Source: Euborellia annulipes
Lineage: Eukaryota; Arthropoda; Insecta; Dermaptera; Anisolabididae
Assembly (NCBI GenBank): GCA_023213315.1
Contig: JAKCPI010014127.1
Location: 1 to 64,000 of the forward strand
Reading direction: 5' to 3'
DNA length: 64,000 nucleotides
Position numbers and translations under genes: made by a program. Below, one piece after another: positions 24,204 to 34,372 of the stretch (position 1 is the first letter of the stretch; every line of letters begins with the position of its first letter). The notes below the pieces were generated by a model. That model was given only the letters and a program-made list of their open reading frames with translations, made no database searches and had not been told where the DNA came from.

Positions 24204-25438
24204 ATGTATTTATTAAAAAGTAAAGTTTTAAATCCTTTTAATCCTTTGAAAAGAATCGCAAAAATCCAGGGTTGCTAATCCCGATCTTCGAAAAAGATTA
24301 GCGCTCCGATCCTAGACCCAAAGCAAATCTAATTTCGATTCAGATCCAAAAATTCTGGATCGGATCGGATTTAAATTCAAAAAGATCACGATCCTGCCCA
24401 TCTCTGGTCAGAATTAAGGGTATTTATCTAAAAAATCACATTTTATTAAATATGACCAGGTTGTTTATGTCGTCATATTCGTGCCTCTTCATTTGAGGCG
24501 CCTTTCTTTTCATTTTGCAAATATTTTCAGTATTCCTATATAATATTTCAATAAATGTTCATATTTAAACTTAAATTTTTTTTAATTCAAGGAAGGGTGC
24601 TCTTAGTGTTAAATGCTATTCCCAACGGTGCCGTAAACTTCATAAGGTTGGGAAACTTAAATTTTTACGATTGAGATATCAATTACTTCAGGTCATGATG
24701 ATCCAAAGCAAAAGTCAAAATCCATTCTTTCTAATTTATATAAGTATATTTTATTCTTTATTTCCTATGATTCCCCAAAATTTATGGCAAATTTTTGAAA
24801 TACCAAAGTTCTAATCTCTTGATGGTCATATAATTTATGTTTTATTTTTTTCTTTCGAAATGTGTGTACTTTTCTATATACATGTCGATTCTAAAAATAT
24901 ATAAGTATAATACTTTTATTTGTTTTATTTATTGTTTTGTATTTGTTTAGCACGGAGGATTTGTGCCTCTAAAAGCAGGTTGTTAAAAAATTTATTTATT
25001 AAAAAAAAAAAAATAAAAAATAAGCAAATTTTACACTCTTTTTTAAGGAACTAAATTAAGTTGCTTTAAGATTATTTTTATTTAACCCAATTTATCACTA
25101 ATTTTATCGCGCTTCATTTTAAATTAAATACCCTTCTTTATTTAAATAAAAATTTAAAAGAGAAAATGTGAACTTAATGGATCCATTATTAAAAAAAAAA
25201 AAATCGTAATCCTATTTTTTTTATTCCCCTAGTGAAATCCATTTAAAATTTATTTCCGGATTTTCGCAAACAATTCAAGTCCTTCTGGTTTGGGATGCTG
25301 AGGAAGAATCAACTGGAGCATCGATTGCTCGGCTTTGAAGGGTCGAAACAAATTGGGTCATATCCGAGTGTCCCATTCTCTCAGAGATAAAAGAACAAAG
25401 AAGGAAAAAAAAAGCTAGAAATTAGTGACAATCGATAA

Positions 25439-25469
<31 letters not shown>

Positions 25470-28400
25470 GCCATTTCGAAAACCATCTGTTAATGAATGT
25501 GACATTCTATTGTTTGATCAATCGAGAAGGGAGAAAAATTGAAGAATAATGACTTCGAAAAAAAAAAACGAATTAATATCGACCCTGTAATTGGACATTG
25601 TAACATTCAATTTAATGAAACTAATTATCAATAATAAAGATATTATATGGGACATTTGTTAATTTTCTTAATAAACAAGAAATTAATTAATTAATTAATT
25701 CGATAAAAAATAAAACTTTGATGAAAAAGAAAAAAAAATGAATAATATTGAGGTTGTTTCTGTTCTTTTCTCGCTTCGGTCATATAACTGAAACGTCACT
25801 GCCAGTTGAGTTTGGGATTATATTGGGGATTCTCTTCTCATCTACAGAATGAGACGTCACTGAGAGAGTTAGAGAAATGTGAAGTGAAACCTGACAAGCT
25901 AAACTTTTTTATCCTCTCGACTAATCGCATATTATGTAGTATAAAAAAAACTTTATAGAGAAAAGATTTTAAGAGCTTTATTTATGTATAGTATAAATCC
26001 AAAATTGTCAACCTAACTTTCTAAAGTTTAACACCTTACAAATATATTTAAGGGGTTTCAGGAGCGACGTCTAAACGTACTTTAAAAACAACTATTATAA
26101 GGAATTTTTCAATGCGGTTTTTTTTTTAATGAATTAAATTCATAAGAGATTATTGGGACATCGAGCTATAATTTTTAAAATTAAAAAATTATCGTAATTA
26201 ATTTTTTTGTTATCAAGCAAATACAAAAAAACAATCAGTCCCAATAATCTTTAATTTTTTTTAAATTTAAAAATGAATTTATTGTTATTATTAATCACTA
26301 GGGCTCGGATTTATAGGCACTAAAAATTATTAAAATAGGCACTTAAAAAGGCATTTATTGTAAAAATAGGCACTAAAAAAGGCACTTAAAAAGGCATTAT
26401 TTAAGAAATAATATAAAAAATTTAAAAAATTGATGTCTTATTTTTGGAAACAAAGATAAAACAATTACCTCCTTTGCACAAAGATGGCTGAATGTAGGGC
26501 TGGACGGTAAACCGGTAAAAATTTTTTACCGAAAACGCGGTAACGAACCTCTAATTCGGTAAAAACCGATTTTTTTTTCGAAAGTCGGTAAAAACCTATT
26601 TTTTCAAAAAAATTGGCGTCTCTAAAAAAAAGGTAAAATATTTTTTCGGACGGGGAAAAATTTTGGTTCCGCGAAAAAAAAATGTTTCGCGGCGGCAAAC
26701 TTTGGTTCCGCGGGCGGTAAAAAATTTTTACCTACTTTCGAGAAAAACCTGTTTTTACCGACTTTCGAGAAAAACCGTTTTTTTTTTCATTATCGAGGTC
26801 AGTAATGAAAATCCATTACCGTCCAGCCCTAGCTGAATGAGCGGAGGGCGGAGGGGGCGAAGCTCAACTGAGGCACCGTTTTTCGTTCCACCTTTTTTTT
26901 TTTTAGTATTCGAATCTCGTTCGATTTTTTTTGTAATTTTTCTCCGGATTTGTGATATAAAATGAATTTATTATGAAATTTCAAAAAAAAAGCCCAAATT
27001 GGCTATTTGAACTTAAAATAGGCACTAAAAAAGGCATTTATAGATGAAATAGGCACTAAAACCCAAAATCGTCCAAAATAGGCATTATAGGCACTAACAA
27101 ATGCCTCTTATTTTATTCAGAATTTCATGAAACAAATGCATTAAATATTATTAGCTACCATTCTGACAAATTTTTGAATTACTTGATTTTTTGTACATAC
27201 TTTTTATGACACACTACGCCATCTTATCGGGAAAAACATGCGTAACACCTTCGCTCCAATTCCGCCTTAACTCTTTTTTTTTAATTATTCTAAGAACAGC
27301 AGTAATAAATTTCATATGTAATGTTTCCTTATCTGTGAACAGGAGGATGATTTTGAATATAGCATCGGTCCCACCGGAGAGAAAGAGCTTCCTTCCCCAG
27401 CGACGTTTGGTCCACCAGGTAGCGGATGTACTTGCGGAGCTGGAGCTTGTAGGAGCTTCTGGCTTCGAGCAGGCCTATGGGGTGGTGCCAATTTCTTGTT
27501 AGTGGGTTTGATCGCCTTGCTTGTCGGCTATCTGACTCCTCCCAGGACAACGTTGGTGGCATATCAAGATAACATCGAAATTGTCGATCATTGGGCTATC
27601 ACCTTCAACAAACGGCTGGAGGTAACTAAACAACAGAACCCTATCCTCCCTTGGAGCAGCTGAGCTCTTGTTTCATTCTTAATTTAAAATTATATTGGCT
27701 AGCAATTAATTTTAATAAATATCGGAAGAGTATAAAAAGTCTTTCGAAAAAGGCTTTATAAAGTTATTTACATTTTTATTACATTATTCGATTATTTAAA
27801 AATCGAAAACACGAAATTTGTGGATATTTTTGAGGTTACTTGTAGGTAGTTGGTTGTACATAAAACATGTATAAGTAGGCCTAATAAATTTTTATTATAG
27901 GCCAAGTAAAATTTCTTACAAATTACACTATTACTCATACAATTTTCATTCCGTAGAGTAAGTGCGTCAATTATAGACCACCATAAGGATTTTGCCAAAT
28001 AAAACTCAGAATTTTAAAGTTTAATCAGCCTTATATATTTTGAACAGTTTGATAATTATTTGGTATCAAAAACTATTAATAAAATTCTTAAGAAACATCA
28101 ACATTTTCAAAAATATGTTATTATTGTGAATTTGCAAAAAGTGTAGGCCTGCAAATTATAGACCAGATGGTGGCGTCAGTGGCGGCCCGTGACCGAGACA
28201 ACTGGGTAGGCGACAAAAATATATATTACTTACGAAAAATAGAAAAAAAGAAAGAAAAAAGGCGTATTTATTTATTTTTGTAAATTAAATCTATTCGCCT
28301 ATCTTTTAATTTAGATAATAATTGAATAATTTGATCTGTGAAGTTATCTTGTTTCGAAATTTGAACTAATAAATCTTCATGAGAAATTGCGCTCTACGGT

Positions 28401-31400
28401 AACACTTGTCATCGGCTTGGCATAGGCTGCTTAGTTCATCGCCTAACCGTTCGACTTATAGCGCTAGCTATCACTGCTGTGCGCATGCGCGACTGTCTAG
28501 AAATGTGGGCAGCGGAGTGTGGAGTACAGGCAGTAGATAGGCTAAGAAAAATATCGCCTTTACTTTATAAATACGAGGTTCTGAAGTGTTTCAATTTTTT
28601 TTTTTTGCAAAATCATATATATTAATTAATAAATATAGTAATTATTTTATGAAACTAAATATTTTTAAACTTAATAAATATAATAAAATTGATAAATATT
28701 TTTCATCTGTATATTTATAAGGTAGGCGTCGCCTACCTTGCCTACCCTAGCGAGCCGCCACTGGGTGGCGTGCACTGACCGACAGCTGGATATAAAGGAC
28801 GTTCTTTGAGAAACGCCGGTGGTCTATATTACAGAATCAGTCCATAATTGGCGCACTTAGTCTACCACCTACTTTCAAAGACAAGGAAGCATCCTCTGGG
28901 GGATTATTAAATTATCCTATCTGCAATTTTTATTTATTTTCAATCGGGTTTTTAACTTTATTTCCTAATAATAAAACAAATTTGATTATTGTAATCGACC
29001 CCGAGGAGTCTTGGGAATCTAAACTTTCTTTCCTGGCTTATGCATCATATTCATAGGGCTGGGGCAAATCATCCCATAAACCAGGAGCGTATATAGAATT
29101 TTTTTCGGAGGGGGTCTGACACTTTTTTAAATAAAATAAAAATAAATAAATAATACCCCCATACAAAAAACTATTTTTAAAATACCGGATATCCTGAGTC
29201 CCGAAGGGCCCGGACCCCCTCTCAAAGACAGATTATAAATTTTTTTTTTTTAATCCAAATTTTTCCGTTTTACTCCATATTTTTTTTTTTTTAGTAATTT
29301 TCCCCTCGTAACGCAAACCACTACTTGTTGCGAATATTTTTTGACCTTTTTTTTTTTTTGTATAAGAGTTTCATTGGAAAATTTTTTTTGGGGGGAGCTT
29401 GGCCCCCCTCATATACGCTTCTGTAATAAACCCAGAAAAGATAGGAAGATCTCTAGGAGCCGTAAAATCACAATTCTTATTTTTAAATACTTTTTCCTCT
29501 TTGGGGTTCTTAAAGCAGGCAAAAAAAGTTGATTTCTTTTATTCATTTAATTTCCACATAAAAAAGAAGCTAAAACAACAAAATTGGTCATAATTACATC
29601 AATAATAGTTAGTGGAGATAGATTTTATGAAACCTTTACAAATAAATGGTCCTTACAATCTGGCTCCACTTAAAATTAACTACCTCCTAAATTTCATTAT
29701 ATAAAATTTTATAATTATTATTTCAATAATATTAAAAAGTTTATTAACTTTATCTCAAATGTATAGACAGACCCTGGCTTGTTTTAAAAGGTGTGCTCTG
29801 CATATTTATTAAATAATATCCAAATAGTGCATTTAGAGTCCAGAAAAAGTCAATGATGGATGCGCCCACATGTATTTTCTCTGTTTTATTTTCACTTTTC
29901 ATATTCTTTTTAAAATTTTGCAATAAAAAACTTTATTACAACATTAAAAATGCATACAAAAAAGTAAAAAATCAGTTATACGTAACTTTTTATTTGCTTT
30001 TAAAATATTTTTTATGATTTTTAAAATCTTAATAAGAGGATCGTTTAATTAATTAAATTTATTAATTCTAAAATTAAAAGAATTTGAATATTTAAAATTT
30101 TTCTATTACTAATATGTAGTTTAATCATTAATTAAACATTTATCTTTATAAGTTCGCTAATTTAATTCTCAGTGAACTCTAAAACTAAAGTTTACTTCAA
30201 ATTCTATATTGATACCATAAATCATTTGTCCAGTAAGCTTGTTGATTTATAACAAAGGACAGATCAACAAATTCACTAAAAACTTTTGATTGATTAGGAT
30301 TGTCTTATGAAGAGTCAGTAGGGTTTAAGGTCCCAGATTAATTTAATAATTTTCTATAAATTTGGCGAATACCTTTTATTTTCTCTTACCTATATTCATG
30401 TGTTGATATATAAAGAGAAAGTATTAAATTCATGTCAAAAATTTGATGTCGAGATTTTGATGCAAATACACATTTTGAGATCACTGAATCCAAGGAAGTG
30501 GACAAAATGGTCTGTATGTAGGTGTGTGTGTTTGTGATCAAAATTAAGCAAAAAGTAAATGTGAGGTTGAAATTTTATATTTAAATTAGGTACTGATCTT
30601 ACACACAAAAATCAGCTTTGAAATAAAATCCGCCCAAAAGTCACTGATGTACAGTGAGGGTTAATATTAAGTCCCACTCAGAGATCTTCCTGGCTTTCGA
30701 GCCTTGCGCGTAGGCAACAATTTACGGAGGTCTGCCCCCCCCCCCCGAAATTTCCCAAACACATATACAGGGATATACGACATCAGCGCAACAAATTTTT
30801 CCGCAGGATGGAAAACTTTGGTTCCGCAAAAGAAAAAATGTTCCGCAAAAAATTTCGTGTGAAAAAAATGTAGTTTCTTAAAAAAAAATTTTCCTCAGAA
30901 AGATTTTTGAGTTCAGGCCTCCCCCCCCCCCCAAAAAAAATTTCTATATACGCCCCTGAGTCTCCGGATTAAGACTACGATTAATGTTAAATTTTTGATA
31001 GTCATTATATTAAAAACTATTCATTACTTCTCCATTGGCTCTTTCTTCATTTATATAGTATTGAAGGTTTTGCATATTAAAGAAATAAAAAAGCCCTTTT
31101 TATTCAAAAGAGAGATTTCCAAACAAACTGAGCTCCCTTTACAATCCTTAAAAAAAGTCATTTAATAGAGCGGATAAGGAAGCTCTCTTGCATGTCTTTC
31201 CATTCTCATCCCTCTTCTTTTCAAAGGTTATTTATGTTCTAGAATTACAAGCAACATCCGAAATTTAAACATTCTACAATTGATAAGCGTAAAAATAAAT
31301 AAATAGAAACAAACCCTGGGAAAAAACCTTTTTTACAGAAAACATTTGGAAATTTAGAAATTTTTAAAATTTTATTCAGTTTATGGTTTTTTATCCTTAG

Positions 31401-33534
31401 CTCAGAGAGTAGACACTAGCTTCTTGCGCCGGGGTCCCGGGTTCGCTTCCGGGCCCAAGCGAGAAATATTTATTTCATTTTATTTGACTACAAATCATTT
31501 GAAATAAATAGGAATGGGGTCTAAATGGCCTTAGATGACGAAAAAGACCTTATAAAAAATTGGCTTTTCTTTTTCATCTATTATCAAATAAATACTTTTC
31601 TCCTTCCCTTAGTTGTAATTACTTTTTTTATTTATTTAAAATATTAAAAAAATAATACGGTGGAGTAGCTCGAAATTACTTGTATTATGGTGTTGGTGGT
31701 TCCATCGTAAATCTTAATTCTTGTCTTGATTTCGTAGTCTTTCATCAAAAAAGATTTTTAACAGATTTTCTAACTATAGATTACTTATATATATCAATAA
31801 TATAAGTATATGGCCAACCTGCCCTATCGTCATGTTTGAAACAATTTTTATCCCGCACAAATCACGTTGAGGTTTTTTAATTAATAGAGAAATAATCCTT
31901 ATATTCTAACCTTTAAATATAGTGCTCTCTTGTTAAGCTCGAAGTAACCAAAAGGTAGATAAAAACAATTTTATTCAACTAGTAAAAATTTCCTCCAAGC
32001 TGCAAAAATCGAATAAATGATTCTAACTCATGTGAGTTTACTCCGATCATTATAGTTGTTTTGGCAGAAGGAGGGTGGCAGTGCTATTATCCTTCATTCT
32101 GATCCGTAACACAATCTTCCAATTCTGCGAAATATCGCGACTGGGCCAACCTGTGGGCTAACCTGCCCCTGTCTCTCCTATATGGACAGTTTATTTTGAA
32201 AGTGGTGTAAGTCCACTTTCTATTGTTTCGAAAAAATGAAAGGTTAGCACATCTGTTTATTAAAAAATCTATTTACTGACCAATTTTCAATTGGACAAAA
32301 CATGGGAATTTTAAAGAAATTTACCACTAGCTAGGTATACATAGAAAATTTATATTAATTTAAGCATAAATTATGTGATATCACATTTTTTTTTTAAATG
32401 GACTTACACCACTTTCAAAATAAACGGTCCATAAATTGCCGGTGGGCCAAATGAACCCAGGATCTCTAGCCTGTTCGGAGACACAAATGAAATAACACTG
32501 ATGTACCGGATCCGGGGCCAGGGTCCCACCAGTAAAATACAGCCGTATATAGTTTATAATTATAAAATTTGTTAAATAATCAAGTTTCAATTGGAGCATT
32601 TGTTGAATATTAATATCTCATTCAAATAGATAGGTCTCAAAGAGCTTTATATTAATATTCAGTATTTTATTTACGCTATTTTCTAACATTACCCTATATT
32701 AAGTGAACCAAGTATTTCTTTTATTTATGGTATAGACCTATTCTCGGGATTAAGTCTATTGAAATTTATTTAGTAAAACCTTAATAGTCCTTAGGTACTA
32801 CTAGAGACTCCCTAGAGATATTTTAAATCCACCAGACGAAAGGTTATCCCTTTAGAACCCTGCGCACTGAAATTACTTAATGGATAAAGTTTAATTTATC
32901 TTCCCTTAAGACTTGAGACAGAACTTACTATGAAGTTTAACAAACAAAAAGAAAATTAATGGAGAAACTATTCTCTATTAATATAATTATGAATATGTAA
33001 TAATGTCTCATTGACTATGTTAGCATCAGAAATCTTGAAAACAAAAAAAAAATTTTAGTTAACTCGTTCAAATTAAAATCTTATTTATTAAAATTACTTG
33101 CTAGTTGCCTGTATTTATGTTGAATCTTTTAAAGTTCTCTTTGTGAGTACCTACCTTGTGAATAGGCAACCAGAGAGGCTCAGCTGTCTTGGTTTCAGCC
33201 AACTGCCAATTTAATCTGAACCAAATAAGTTCCTTAGCACCTATCGTACTTTTATTCTTTAAATAGCAGTTTATTTTTTGCAGGAGAATTTTATTTTTAT
33301 TTCCAGATGTGTCGATTGGCTGGCCTAGCGGTGTTTTGCACTGGCGGTGTTGTGCTCCTTATAGCTCTGCTCGCTTCTACATTTTGTAGCGAATGTCCTC
33401 GATGCCAGCAGAATGAGTGTAGCTACAACAGTCAGCCAATCGTCATCAATCCCATCCGGATACCTATTAACGAGCAAATTCGATCAGTTCAGCCAACAGT
33501 AGGCCAGACCTCTAGTTTGTTACCCTACAAATAG
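16903..33534 (+). CDS. Neurensin-family membrane protein, four coding exons
   Basis: Joining 16903-17934, 20142-20324, 27343-27621 and 33307-33534 gives 573 aa, with GT-AG junctions and phase 0 at every intron. Residues 1-344 are a charged extension; 383-394 hold YFGVRSYLHHFY; 449-469 and about 502-524 are two hydrophobic segments; a 49-aa tail follows. The pattern GVRSYLH.FY, EDDF, first membrane segment, GYLTPPR, ~30-residue loop, second membrane segment is that of neurensins. In vertebrates these are small (~200 aa) two-pass proteins of neuronal vesicles, linked to vesicle transport and neurite growth. The core aligns along its full length; the long N-terminal extension is the novelty. I assign the family, not orthology to NRSN1 or NRSN2. 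The gene spans ~16.6 kb because its introns are packed with transposons. Confidence 0.85.
17935..18126 (+). other. Open intron start: possible retained-intron C-terminus
   Basis: Exon 1's frame stays open 63 codons past the donor, ending at TAG 18124-18126. The extension carries a hydrophobic stretch (FYFISLLLLSSSLLIPAV). If the intron were retained the product would be 407 aa without the neurensin core but with one hydrophobic tail. The canonical donor and the clean phase-0 match to exon 2 favour splicing. Confidence 0.3.
18735..18990. repeat. Short inverted repeat in intron 1
   Basis: TTAAGATAACAAATTTGCG (about 18900) recurs inverted as CGCAATTTTGTTATCTTAA (about 18966), bracketing a ~25-bp loop. 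It is probably a truncated foldback. No coding content. Confidence 0.45.
19030..19141. repeat. Near-perfect hairpin, ~50-bp arms
   Basis: TAACAGATTTTGATAGAGCA and the following bases through AAAGCCTTTAT recur inverted on the right, with only a ~14-base loop around CCCGGAGTCGAG. It is a short symmetric foldback. I see no hammerhead core or protein. Confidence 0.7.
19156..19389. mobile_element. hAT-type MITE carrying a SINE body
   Basis: It starts CAAGGGCGGTCC and ends GGGACCCCCTTG, with a perfect 8-bp duplication AATAACAT (19148-19155 and 19390-19397). The interior from GGGCCTGGACCCCAATA through TTAAATGGCCTAAGTTGCCG to AAAAAGTGTGTGTT matches, in reverse complement, the body of the SINEs at 52719-52998 and 59331-59516. 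It therefore looks like a DNA-transposon shell around a SINE-derived core. Confidence 0.75.
19409..19852. mobile_element. Tc1/mariner-type relic, inverted duplicate
   Basis: The border AAAATACATGAAGAAG... at the left recurs inverted at the right (...TTCGTGTATTTTAAGAT), and a third partial copy occurs at about 19617-19680. GTAAAACATCGGTTATTTTT or its complement is at all three. The right part carries on the + strand another decayed C-terminal coding end (RLNRRHLQT). This suggests two mariner 3' ends joined head to head by deletion or abortive transposition. Confidence 0.6.
19452..19612 (-). pseudogene. Tc1/mariner transposase C-terminal fragment
   Basis: On the minus strand the frame reads TIEALKKRI, stop, QEAVQIPLTVLHNMMSHFK, then ARLEECVRLNGRHFTGVIFKK and a terminal TAA at 19454-19452. 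This pattern (leucine-rich 'I..EV...IP..VL......F..RL..CI..NG.HF..VIFK') is the usual C-terminal end of Tc1/mariner transposases. The internal stop is TGA where CGA (Arg) is expected, a C-to-T change typical of decay. The DDE catalytic domain is absent. Confidence 0.75.
20142..20324 (+). CDS. Neurensin-like gene, coding exon 2
   Basis: It is bounded by TTGTTTTTGCAG and GTAAGT and is 183 nt, phase 0 at both ends, encoding 61 residues (345-405). The C-terminal half includes PIYFGVRSYLHHFYGSV, the strongest family signature: vertebrate neurensins have a GVRSYLH.FY motif just before the first membrane segment. The upstream half is Pro/Gly-rich linker. Confidence 0.85.
20745..20945 (+). mobile_element. 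SINE fragment
   Basis: GGCATAAATGGCTTAAGATG followed by CCGAAAAGATTTTAAA is the tail of the SINE type seen complete at 59331-59516. The tRNA-like head is missing. The preceding ~60 bases (GACAAATGTCAATATTGATAA) resemble part of the hAT element at 48178-49033. Confidence 0.4.
21032..21082 (-). ncRNA. Hammerhead-ribozyme-like motif, minus strand
   Basis: Minus-strand copy of the motif at 21457-21507: helix I TTAATCGTC against GACGGTTAA, core CTGAGGA, extra A, helix II GGTC/GACC, GAAACGTC. Position 7 of the hammerhead core tolerates any base, so CTGAGGA is still a match. Confidence 0.55.
21457..21507 (+). ncRNA. Hammerhead-ribozyme-like motif, 9-bp helix I
   Basis: Helix I pairs TTAATCGTC (21457-21465) with GACGGTTAA (21499-21507) over nine positions including one G-U. 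The core CTGAGGA (21466-21472) is followed by an extra A, helix II GGTC/GACC and GAAACGTC (21491-21498). The helix sequences differ from those of the 2463 and 39571 motifs while pairing is kept, which points to selection on an RNA fold in the parent elements. Confidence 0.6.
21734..21935. mobile_element. hAT-like element without duplication
   Basis: Ends CAGGGGTGGCCAACACG and AAGGTTGGTCCCCCTG are imperfect inverted repeats of the classic hAT type. The flanking 8-mers do not match, so the duplication has decayed or one border is wrong. It is non-coding. Confidence 0.5.
22770..23370 (-). mobile_element. Family A repeat, near full length
   Basis: It runs from the large hairpin (TCTGGTGTTACTGTCGCTC to GTCACACCAGA, 22777-22859) through the shared body and an ACACAC tract (about 23200-23225) to the terminal hairpin TACTTTCTCT...AGAGAAAGTA (about 23323-23366). 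It lies in intron 2. Reading frames here are repeat-derived. Confidence 0.75.
23938..24406. mobile_element. hAT-type MITE with GATCC word arms
   Basis: Ends CAGGGATGGAC and GCCCATCTCTG are flanked by the perfect 8-bp duplication GTCAGAAT (23930-23937, 24407-24414). Both halves are filled with GATCCG/CGGATC and AATCC words in both orientations. A (TA) microsatellite at about 24173-24200 marks the centre. It is non-coding and lies in intron 2. Confidence 0.85.
25235..25395. other. GC-richer island in intron 2, unassigned
   Basis: This unique-looking block is open for ~35 codons in more than one frame. On + after CCCCTAG the frame gives SGFSQTIQVLLVWDAEEES; on - another gives LFRPFKAEQSMLQLILPQH. 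I recognise neither. It could be an alternative exon, a conserved non-coding element or an old transposon piece. A 25-base poly-A run follows at 25437-25461. Confidence 0.2.
26295..27110. mobile_element. Element rich in AATAGGCACTAAAAAAGGCA words
   Basis: It begins TAGGGCTCGGATTTATAGGC, similar to the ends of the small hAT-type element at 61445-61586. Both flanks of the block carry many copies of AGGCACTAAAA and AAGGCATTT. The right border is not clear. A different MITE (26495-26831) is inserted in it. It lies in intron 2, just before exon 3. Confidence 0.5.
26495..26831. mobile_element. hAT-type MITE with GGTAAAA word arms
   Basis: Ends TAGGGCTGGACGGTAA and TTACCGTCCAGCCCTA are perfect inverted repeats, with the perfect 8-bp duplication GCTGAATG (26487-26494, 26832-26839). 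The arms repeat CGGTAAAAACC. The interior (GTCTCTAAAAAAAAGGTAAAA, GGTTCCGCGGGCGG) is shared with the MITE at 12324-12602. Confidence 0.9.
27343..27621 (+). CDS. Neurensin-like gene, coding exon 3
   Basis: Bounded by CTGTGAACAG and GTAACT, 279 nt, phase 0 at both ends, it encodes 93 residues (406-498). It opens with EDDFEYSIGP, then a Gly/Cys patch (GSGCTCGAGAC, residues about 431-441), a hydrophobic segment (449-469) and GYLTPPRTTL. The loop DNIEIVDHWAITFNKRLE corresponds to the loop before the second membrane segment in neurensins. The cluster of three Cys just before the membrane segment could be lipidated, which is an inference. Confidence 0.85.
27961..28857. mobile_element. TA-flanked element interrupted by a hAT-type MITE
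   Basis: Inverted ends AGTGCGTCAATTATAGAC and GTCCATAATTGGCGCACT each abut a TA dinucleotide, as expected for Tc1/mariner-type insertion. Removing the nested MITE (28177-28763) and one duplication leaves about 300 bp of non-coding DNA. Confidence 0.6.
28177..28763. mobile_element. hAT-type MITE, CAGTGGCGG ends
   Basis: CAGTGGCGGC and GCCGCCACTG are flanked by a perfect 8-bp duplication GGTGGCGT (28169-28176, 28764-28771). The arms share GGTAGGCGAC/GTCGCCTACC. The middle has a GC-richer stretch (about 28390-28520) with no recognisable protein. Confidence 0.9.
29092..29423. mobile_element. hAT-type MITE, CAGGAGCGTATATAG ends
   Basis: Ends CAGGAGCGTATATAG and ATATACGCTTCTG are imperfect inverted repeats. 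The flanking 8-mers CCATAAAC and TAATAAAC agree at six positions. G/C runs are subterminal and the middle is AT-rich. Short frames across the right end are not genes. Confidence 0.65.
30378..30660 (+). mobile_element. Family A repeat, 5' part
   Basis: It begins with the terminal hairpin CTCTTACC...AGAGAAAGTA, then ATTCATGTCAAAAATTTGATG, TCGAGATTTTGATG, a GT microsatellite and GAGGTTGAAATTTTATA, ending near GTCACTGATGTAC. The large hairpin is missing. Confidence 0.6.
30700..30958. mobile_element. hAT-like fragment with CAGGGGCGTATATAG end
   Basis: The right end AAATTTCTATATACGCCCCTG is a clear terminus. The left end (GCGCGTAGGCAACAATTTACG) is only loosely its inverted copy and no duplication is visible. 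C-runs and CCCAAACACATATACAGGG match, inverted, a second fragment at 56985-57110. GGTTCCGCAAAAG and TTCCGCAAAA echo the 12324 and 26495 elements. Confidence 0.45.
31390..31556 (+). mobile_element. tRNA-derived SINE
   Basis: It begins with a tRNA-like head: A-box-like TAGCTCAGAGAGTAG and B-box GGGTTCGCTTCC about 45 bases apart. Then GGGCCCAAGCGAG, an AT-rich body and the tail GGGGTCTAAATGGCC with GAAAAAGACCTTATA follow. RNA polymerase III internal promoter boxes plus a common tail identify a SINE. Relatives are at about 14041, 40588 and 45956. Confidence 0.65.
32175..32435. repeat. Inverted repeat in intron 3
   Basis: ATGGACAGTTTATTTTGAAAG and the following GTGGTGTAAGTCCA recur inverted at about 32398-32433. 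The spacer is ~190 bp of AT-rich DNA. No hammerhead-like core is present. Confidence 0.5.
33307..33534 (+). CDS. Neurensin-like gene, coding exon 4 (terminal)
   Basis: The exon starts after TTTCCAG and ends at TAG 33532-33534, encoding 75 residues (499-573). MCRLAGLAVFCTGG followed by VVLLIALLASTFC is the second membrane segment; vertebrate neurensins have a similar KLAGAVLFCIGG start at this point. A Cys cluster (SECPRCQQNEC) follows, then a polar tail rich in Pro, Ile and Gln. A candidate AATAAA signal lies at 33771-33776. Confidence 0.85.
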   Translation: MCRLAGLAVFCTGGVVLLIALLASTFCSECPRCQQNECSYNSQPIVINPIRIPINEQIRSVQPTVGQTSSLLPYK

Positions 33535-34050
33535 AAAAATCAATATTAAAAATATTCTCGCTTTTTTATTATATCATTTTAAATAGAAAAATGATAAATG
33601 TAATTAGGTGGGTTGAAAATACAGTGTAGTTAATTTTTTTCGAGAAAATATGCATATTCTAGTAAGAAATGTTTTAAAATCCTATCGTATTGAAAAAAAA
33701 TTTCGAAAATTCCCTTTTTTCAAATTGAAATATTTATGACGTTTTTTTTTTTATTTTTATTGAACTATAAAATAAATTTATAGTATGTCAATAGGAGTAT
33801 TCTAATGCTTTAAAATTAACTTTTTTCGACCCACCTCACATATATAATTGTTATAGTTCGAATGATTGGATAGCCAATGAAAAAACCGTGTTTTTAATTT
33901 TTCAGTTGCAATTACAATTACAATTACTTCTTCGCAATCTTCCAGAAGGTCGATTAAATATAAAAATTGGCTAGAAATTATTGCTAAAATTTATTTGTTA
34001 AAAATTAGTTCGTTAATTTTACTGAGATGAGCTGTATTACATTTAGAGCA

Positions 34051-34372
34051 AGGGCACACGGGTGACTTTTGTCACTCAACAGTTTCTGTCACTGTCGACC
34101 TTCAAAATCTGGCCGCCCCAACGAGTAGGTGACTGTCTCAACAACCTCTTACAATGTGACAAAACAGTCAAGTTTCAAACTGTCACTCGTGTGCGCATGG
34201 GAGCGGGACAGTTTCGTCACGGAGAAGTTGCTTGGCCTAGTGACAAATAAGTCACTCTGCTTTCACGTCACTCAGTGGGCTTTACTCCCATAAAAACCTA
34301 TGTAATGTGACGGCTCATACTGCTAGTGACAAAACTGTTGCGTGACAAAAATCACCCGTCTGCGCGTGCCCT
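34051..34372. mobile_element. Foldback DNA element with GTGAC/GTCAC words
   Basis: Ends AGGGCACACGGGTGAC and the complement of AGGGCACGCGCAGACGG are imperfect inverted repeats extending through GTGATTTTTGTCAC-like sequence. GTCAC and GTGAC recur more than ten times across the element. No reading frame is credible and no duplication is clear. Confidence 0.6.
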
